Origin: DASTGO01 sp035719045 | GTDB lineage: Bacteria > Actinomycetota > Actinomycetes > Actinomycetales > Kineosporiaceae | Assembly (NCBI GenBank): GCA_035719045.1 | Contig: DASTGO010000532.1 | Location: 1-8,532 of the forward strand | DNA length: 8,532 nt | Direction of reading: 5' to 3' | In this document: positions 1-6,000 of the stretch, one piece after another | Layout of the letters: the number at the start of each line of letters is the position of its first letter | Numbering within the stretch: the first letter of the stretch is position 1 | Translations under genes and position numbers: made by a program | The notes under the pieces: model-generated | What the model was told of the DNA's origin: nothing | Database searches by the model: none | Seen by the model: only the letters and a program-made list of their open reading frames with translations

Positions 1-3000
1 GGCCGGACGTCCGGGCGCGCCGGTGACCGACCCGGCCGGGCGCGGCCTGGCCGCACCCGCCGCCCTGGTCCCGCTGCTGGAGCAGGTCTACCGCGAGCGG
101 CTGGCGCAGGTGCAGGCCGGGGAAGCGGTGGACGCCGCGGCGGCCGACGCCGCGACCCGGTCCCTGCAGGTGCTCGACGACCCCGCCGTCCAGGCCACCT
201 GGGCGGACGCCGCCGGGCGGATCGCCGCTGCATGGTCGGGTGCCGTGGCGTCGGCCAGCGGGTCAGCCGCACCGGCATCGTCCCCGGGCAGCATCACCGA
301 CCGGACGATGGCCGAGGCCCCCGGCGTGCTCCTGCAGCAGATCGGCGAGCGGGTGGGGTCGCTGCTGGCAGGGCTGCCTGCTGGTGCCCCGGGCCGGGCC
401 CTGGTAACGAGCATCGCGCAGGCCGTGGCGGCCCAGGAGGTGCGCAGCGCGGCGCGCTCCGGTCAGCTGCAGAGCCGTCTCGGGGTCGTGCCGGAGCCCG
501 GAGAGCTCGCCGCCCTGGACGCCGCCGCGCCCGTGCTGGCGGCATCGCTGTACGAGCAGCAGGTCGCCCAGGGCCGCGAACGCCCCCGGCGGATCCCGTT
601 CCTCCCCGGGGCTCCTGTCCCCGCCGACCGGCAGGCCGCGCTCACCGAGGCGTTCGCCGCGCTGAACGGCGTCGAGGTGCTGGCGGCCCGGGTGGCAGGG
701 TCGGGACTGGCTCCGGAGCGCGTGGCGGAACTGGTCAGCGCGCTCTGGGCGGTGCTGGCCAACACGGCCGTGGCCCGGCTGCTGGACGGCGCCCCCGCCG
801 CGACGGTCGAGGTGGCCCGGCGTCAGCTGTGGGAGTACGGGCGGAGCACCGGGATCACCGCGACCCAGCCGGTGCCGGTGTTCGCCCGGCTCGCCCAGGC
901 GCTCGCGGATCCGCAGCGGCGAACGGTCGCGGTCCGTCCGACCTGGACCTTCCTGCGGGAGGCGGCGCGGCTGATGTGGCGATGGGTGGCCGATCCCGCG
1001 GCGCCCGTCCCGGCGCGCACGCCCGCCGCTGCCCTGCAGGCCGGAATCGGTCTGGCCGCCCTCGGCCTGCGCCAGGTGCAGGTGCAGGGACAAGGACAGG
1101 GGCCGGTGGCGCCCAGCACCGCGCGCTGGCTCGGCCTGAGGGGTCCGGTCGACGGCGTGCCGCCGGGCACCGTGCCGCTGGCCGCCGTGGTCCCGTACAG
1201 CCGGCAGACGGCGCCGGTCCCGGGCTGGATGGCGCCGACGCTCAGGCACCGGGTCGGGCTGGTCCTGGACCGGATTTCGGACGACACGGCCGGCGCGTTC
1301 GAGGCCCAGTTGGCTGCGGCCGGACTGGTGCGGCCGAACCTCTCCCAGATGCCCGCTGACCGGCGGGCACAGGCCGCCCCGCTGCTCGGCGCGTTGTCCG
1401 GCGCCCTGTTCGACATGTTGGGGTCCTTCGGGCGGACGGCTCTGGCCGAGGCGGCCGCGGAGCGGGCTGCCCAGGTGGCAGCTCAGGCCGCTGCCCAGCA
1501 GGCAGGTCAGGTGGCCGCCCAGCAGGCAGCTCAGGCCGCTGCCCAGGCCGGGCTCGAGGCGGCCGCGCCGGCGGACGGCGTGGCGCCGATGGATGGCGTG
1601 GTGCCGGCCGTCGCGGCGCCCGGCCAAGCAGGCCAGGCCGGTCAGGCCGGTCAGGCCGGTCAGGCAGCTCTGGCGACCCTGCCGCCCGCGGCCCGGGAGG
1701 CGCTGGAGGGCCTGGCCCCCGCGGTGAACCGGCTGGCCGTCAGCGGCTGGGAGAGCGGCCTGATCACCCCCCTGCTGCCCGCGCTGGGTGATGCGCTCGT
1801 CGAGCGGCTGCTCGCCGTCGCCCTGCCGGATGCCCCCCAGGTCACGGTCGACCTGGCCCGCCGGGATCTCCTGCAGCTGTGGGAAGGGGCCGGTGCCCCA
1901 CAGGCCGGGCAGGCTGCCAGGTCGATGGCCGCCGCGCCGACGGCGGCCGGCTGGGCAGGGGTGGTGGCCCAGTTCCAGCAGCCGCTCCTGGTCCAGTCTC
2001 AGGCGGCCCGTGCCCTGATCCAAGCTCAGGCTCAGGGGCAGCCCCTGGCGCAGCTCCAGGCGCTGGCCGCCGCGCAGAGGCAGGCGGAGGCCCAGCGGCC
2101 GGCTCAGACCCAGGCGGCCCTGGGCCGGGTGCGGCGGGTGGCCCTCGACCTGGCCGAGCACCTGTCGCAGTGGGCGTCCGGCGAGCCCCCGACCGCGTCC
2201 GTCGTGCGGGAGGGCCAGTCCGGCGGGGACGACGTGGTCGCGGTGGTCCCGCAGGTCAGGCACGCCAGGGTTTTCGTGCCCCAGGCGCGGACTGTCGTCT
2301 TCACCCCGGCGCCGATCGAGACCGTCGCTGTTGGCGAGGTGAGTCCGGAGGGCCGACTGCAGGAGTCGCCGCAAGGGACCGTGCGCACGACCGTCGAGCA
2401 GCACCTCACCCCGGCCGAGGCCGCGGCCGTCGCTCCGGTGCGGGTAGGGGCGGACTCGGTGGCGACGTTCGGTCCGCTGACCCGGCGGGGGGCCGCTGCG
2501 CAGGCGCAGGCGGCGGAGGTTGAGGCGCAGATTGAGGCGCCCGCGCAAGCTCAGGCCGCTGAGGTTGCGGCGCAGAGGCCGGCCCAGGTGGAGGTTGCGG
2601 CGCCCGCACAGGTTGCGGCGCCCGTGCAGGCGCAGGTGCCGGCCCAAGCGGCGGTGGCGGGGCAGCTCGGGCTGGTGGCCGCTCCGGGGCCGGTGGCGCA
2701 GTTGGTGCGTCTGGGGCGGTGGGTCGGGCAGTCGGTCGCCAGGGTGGGGGCGGCCCTGCGCCGGGCATTCGACCGGGCGATTGACGGACTGGCTCGGTCG
2801 CTCCTTCCGGCCGTGAACGCTGTTCAGGCTGCACGTGCGGCGCGTGCCCGGGCCGTGCGGCCTGCGCATGCGGAGGCGGTGGTCGCGGCTCTTCGTCTCG
2901 GGGCCGAACAGGAGACGCTTGCTGCTCGGATCACGGATCCGAGCAGGTGGCTCGGCGCGGTCCTCTCCCGCCCGTCGGGATCCGGCTCTGCGACGCAGTC

Positions 3001-6000
3001 GGGGCTGTCCGATCGCGCGACGGCCCCGGGCGCGGACGCCGTTGATCACCCTGCCTACAATCTGCCCCCCGAGATCTCCCGGATGATCATGCGGGCGGCT
3101 CTGCAGGGGTACCCCCAGGCGTATTCCCAGGCGCGGCTGCGGCAACTGTTGGAGCGCTGGGTTGAACGGAGCCCGGAGGACACCTCGGCGGTCCGCCTCG
3201 CCAAGGAGGTGGAGCATGGGCTGGAGCTGATCGCGGAGTGGGCGACGGCCGCGCCGAGGCTCGACCAGGTTGCGCGGCAGAACGACGACCCGGCCGGCGT
3301 CCAGGCCCAGGGGCAGGCCCCCGCGGAAGGAGACGTAGCCGCACCGGCCCCCGCTGAGGGCGCTCAGGGGGCGGCGGAAGCGGTTGCGGTGCCGAACGAT
3401 GCCGCGCCGGTGCCCGCGGACGAGAGAGACCTGCGGGCGATCCCCCGCCTGGAGCGCCGCCCGGAGACGGCCGAGGTTCTGGCGTTCGTGCGCGGGCTGG
3501 AGGACCTGTGGGAGAGCGGCATGCGGGAGATCGCCGCCGACCGGTCGGTTCCTGAGCCTGAGCGGGCTACCGCCACGCGCATGCTGCGCTGGAACGCCGG
3601 GGCTCGCACGGCCGGGCGGTGGACGCGCCTGGCCTCGCAACTGGGGCAGTTGCGTGAGGGCGGCCCGCGCGCCGACCTGACCCTGAACGGGGTCAGGGGG
3701 CTCATCCACCAGGCTGCGCATGCCGCATCCACGGAGGTCCACTACGGCCCGGGCGCGCAGGCCCTGGTGCCCGCAGCGGCCTCGAGCTCCCAAGGAGGGC
3801 CGGTCGACCGGGTTGCCTCGGCCTGGGGTGCGGACGGGCTGCCCCAACGGGTGCGCGCGGCCTTGCGGGACCAGATCCAGGGCAACCCCTCCGAGGTCGC
3901 CGGGACCATCACCGCGCTGGAACAGTTCCGCACCGGTGCGCGGACCGATGCGCAGTTGCTGTCCGCTCTCTCCGAGCGGGGCCGCCAGTTCCTGGCGAAC
4001 GGGGTCACCACCGTTGAGACGGTCTGGGCGCCCCGGTGGCGGGTGGAGGACCAGCAACAGGCGCCGCAGGGTGGGCAGGTGCCGGGGCTGCAGCTTCGGT
4101 TGAACGGGCAGGTGGAGGAAGTCGGCCGGCCGACCGAGGTCGTGCTCGGGCGGGAGGCATGGGCCGCATCGACGGCGGACGGGCGTGGGGAGGCGGAGCT
4201 CCCCCCGGACGCGCAGGTGCGTCTCCTCGACGCCGGTTTCGAGCTGGCCCTGCACGATCTGACCTTCGCGTTGTCCGAGTACCCAGCGGCGCAGCAGCAG
4301 GCCAGGCTCTCTGCGTACACGGCCAACATTTATCCGGGGGACACGACGTATGCGGAAACCGCGGCGAGGGCGGCAGAGCACCTGCGTGCTGTCACCGAGG
4401 TCGTGGGGACGGACCTGGGCGGGAGGCTGGATCCCGCTGCCCTGGTGCCGACGGTGCTCGAGGCGTACCGGGAGCGGTTGCGGCAGTTGGCCGAGAGCGG
4501 CGGGCATTCGGCGCTGACGCAGAGCGCGGCTCGCTCGCTGGCGGCGGTGTCCGGCGTCGAGGCGGAGCGGGCGTGGGGCGGTCTGGCCGAGCGGATCGCG
4601 GCACTGGCCTCCCGTCCTGCCGAAGCGCTGGGGGTCAGCAGCGAGATCACGCGCCTGCTCGCGTCGCGGCGTCCCGTTGCGGTCCCCGCGTCGTCGCCGG
4701 GTGCGTCGACGACCCGTGAGGCGGTCGGGGAGCCGGCACCGCGTCCCGTGGCGGTCCCTGCGTCGTCGCCGGGTGCGTTGACGATTCGTGAGGCGGTCGG
4801 GGAGTCTGCTCCGCTGGGTGCCCGGATCCGTGGTCTGTGGGGAGCTGAGGCCCTTGCTCCGGCGGCGGTCGAGGGCGCGGCGTCGGCCGGGGTGGGGCGT
4901 GCATTGGCGGCTCTGCAGGCCATGCTCATGGGAGAGGGCTCGGTCGAGGGGCTGCGCGGTGAGGCGCTGGGGTCGCTGTCCGAGGCGGGGCGCGAGGCGC
5001 TGCAGCCGGGACGCTCCGGGACGGTCCGGGCGGGTCAGTCCGGGGCGTGGGGGGCGAATGGGCTCGGTGCGGAGCCGGTGGTCGGCGCCGCCGAGGTGCG
5101 TGACCTGCGTGCGGGGGTGCAGCTTGCTCTGCACGGTCTGGCGGCGCAGGCCGGTGGGGTCGTCGAGCCGGGGCCGTCGCAGGGTGGCCGGGTTGATCCG
5201 GGGACGTTGGCGCTGCTGCTGCGTGGGGTGTACCTCGACGGGTTGAACTCGTTGCTCGGGCGGGCGGGCGACGAGAGTGCCGCCGCGGCCGCGCAGCGTG
5301 CCCTGGATGCCGCTCTGGCCGAGGATCAGGCCTGGAGTGCCCTCGCCCGCGAGATCACCGGTCTGTCCGCCCAGGCCGTCGCGCAGTCGCCGGGCGGGGA
5401 CGGCGTGTCGGCGCGGCAGCCGGACGGTACCGGGAGCGTGGCCGCTCCGGAGGACAGCGCGGCGACGACGGATGCCTCCGAGGTGGCGTCGGTCGGGCAG
5501 CCGGAGGACGTGGCCGGTGCCGTGGTGGAGACGCCGGTCCAGGCTGCGGTCGACCCGCTGCAGCCGGGGACCGAGCCGGCAGCACGATCGGAAGCGGTTG
5601 CCGCGACGGTGGACCCGGCTGTCGCGGACCTCCGTCGGCAGGAATCGTGGATGGCGGACCCGGACCGGACCGCGGCGCATAGCCGGATCGCGGCGCATCA
5701 GAGGCTGCGCGCCCGGCTGCAGGACGTGCGCCGGCGGCGGGAGTTCCTGGAGGCGCAGCGTGGTGACGGCGGCCTCGTGCGGGAAGCGCTGCCGGGGACG
5801 TCCGAGCCGAGTTCCCTGCGACCGCTGACCCCGGCCGGTGTGTCCCTGCAGGTTCCGTCGGCAGGCGTCGGGGGGCCGGCCGAGACGTTCCGGCAGCAGG
5901 CTGAGGCGGCCGGGCCCGTTGTGGCGTCTGCCGTGGTGGAGCCGGTTGTTGAGGCGGCCGGGCCTGTGGTGGAGCCGGTTGTTGAGGCGGCCGGGTCCGT

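Noticed and set aside
722..784. Transmembrane helix around residues 241-261
   Set aside because: The stretch is hydrophobic but amphipathic, with Glu, Arg, Ser and Asn inside, and resembles the other Ala-rich helices.
232..1359. Plus-strand frame-1 open stretch of 375 codons
   Set aside because: It is an Arg/Gly/Pro-rich shadow of frame 2, which carries the repeated motifs.
1622..1666. Collagen-like domain
   Set aside because: There are only five Gly-X-Y triplets, all Gly-Gln-Ala with no proline, far too short for a triple helix.
263..5698. Minus-strand open frame of 1,811 residues, and a second of 662 residues at 6266-8254
   Set aside because: It lies in exact codon register with the sense frame, where antisense stops can only arise from sense TTA, CTA or TCA codons. 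These are nearly absent in this GC-rich gene; the two antisense frames end precisely at the sense TCA codons at 263 and 6266. The translation is Arg/Pro/Gly/Leu noise with no domain.
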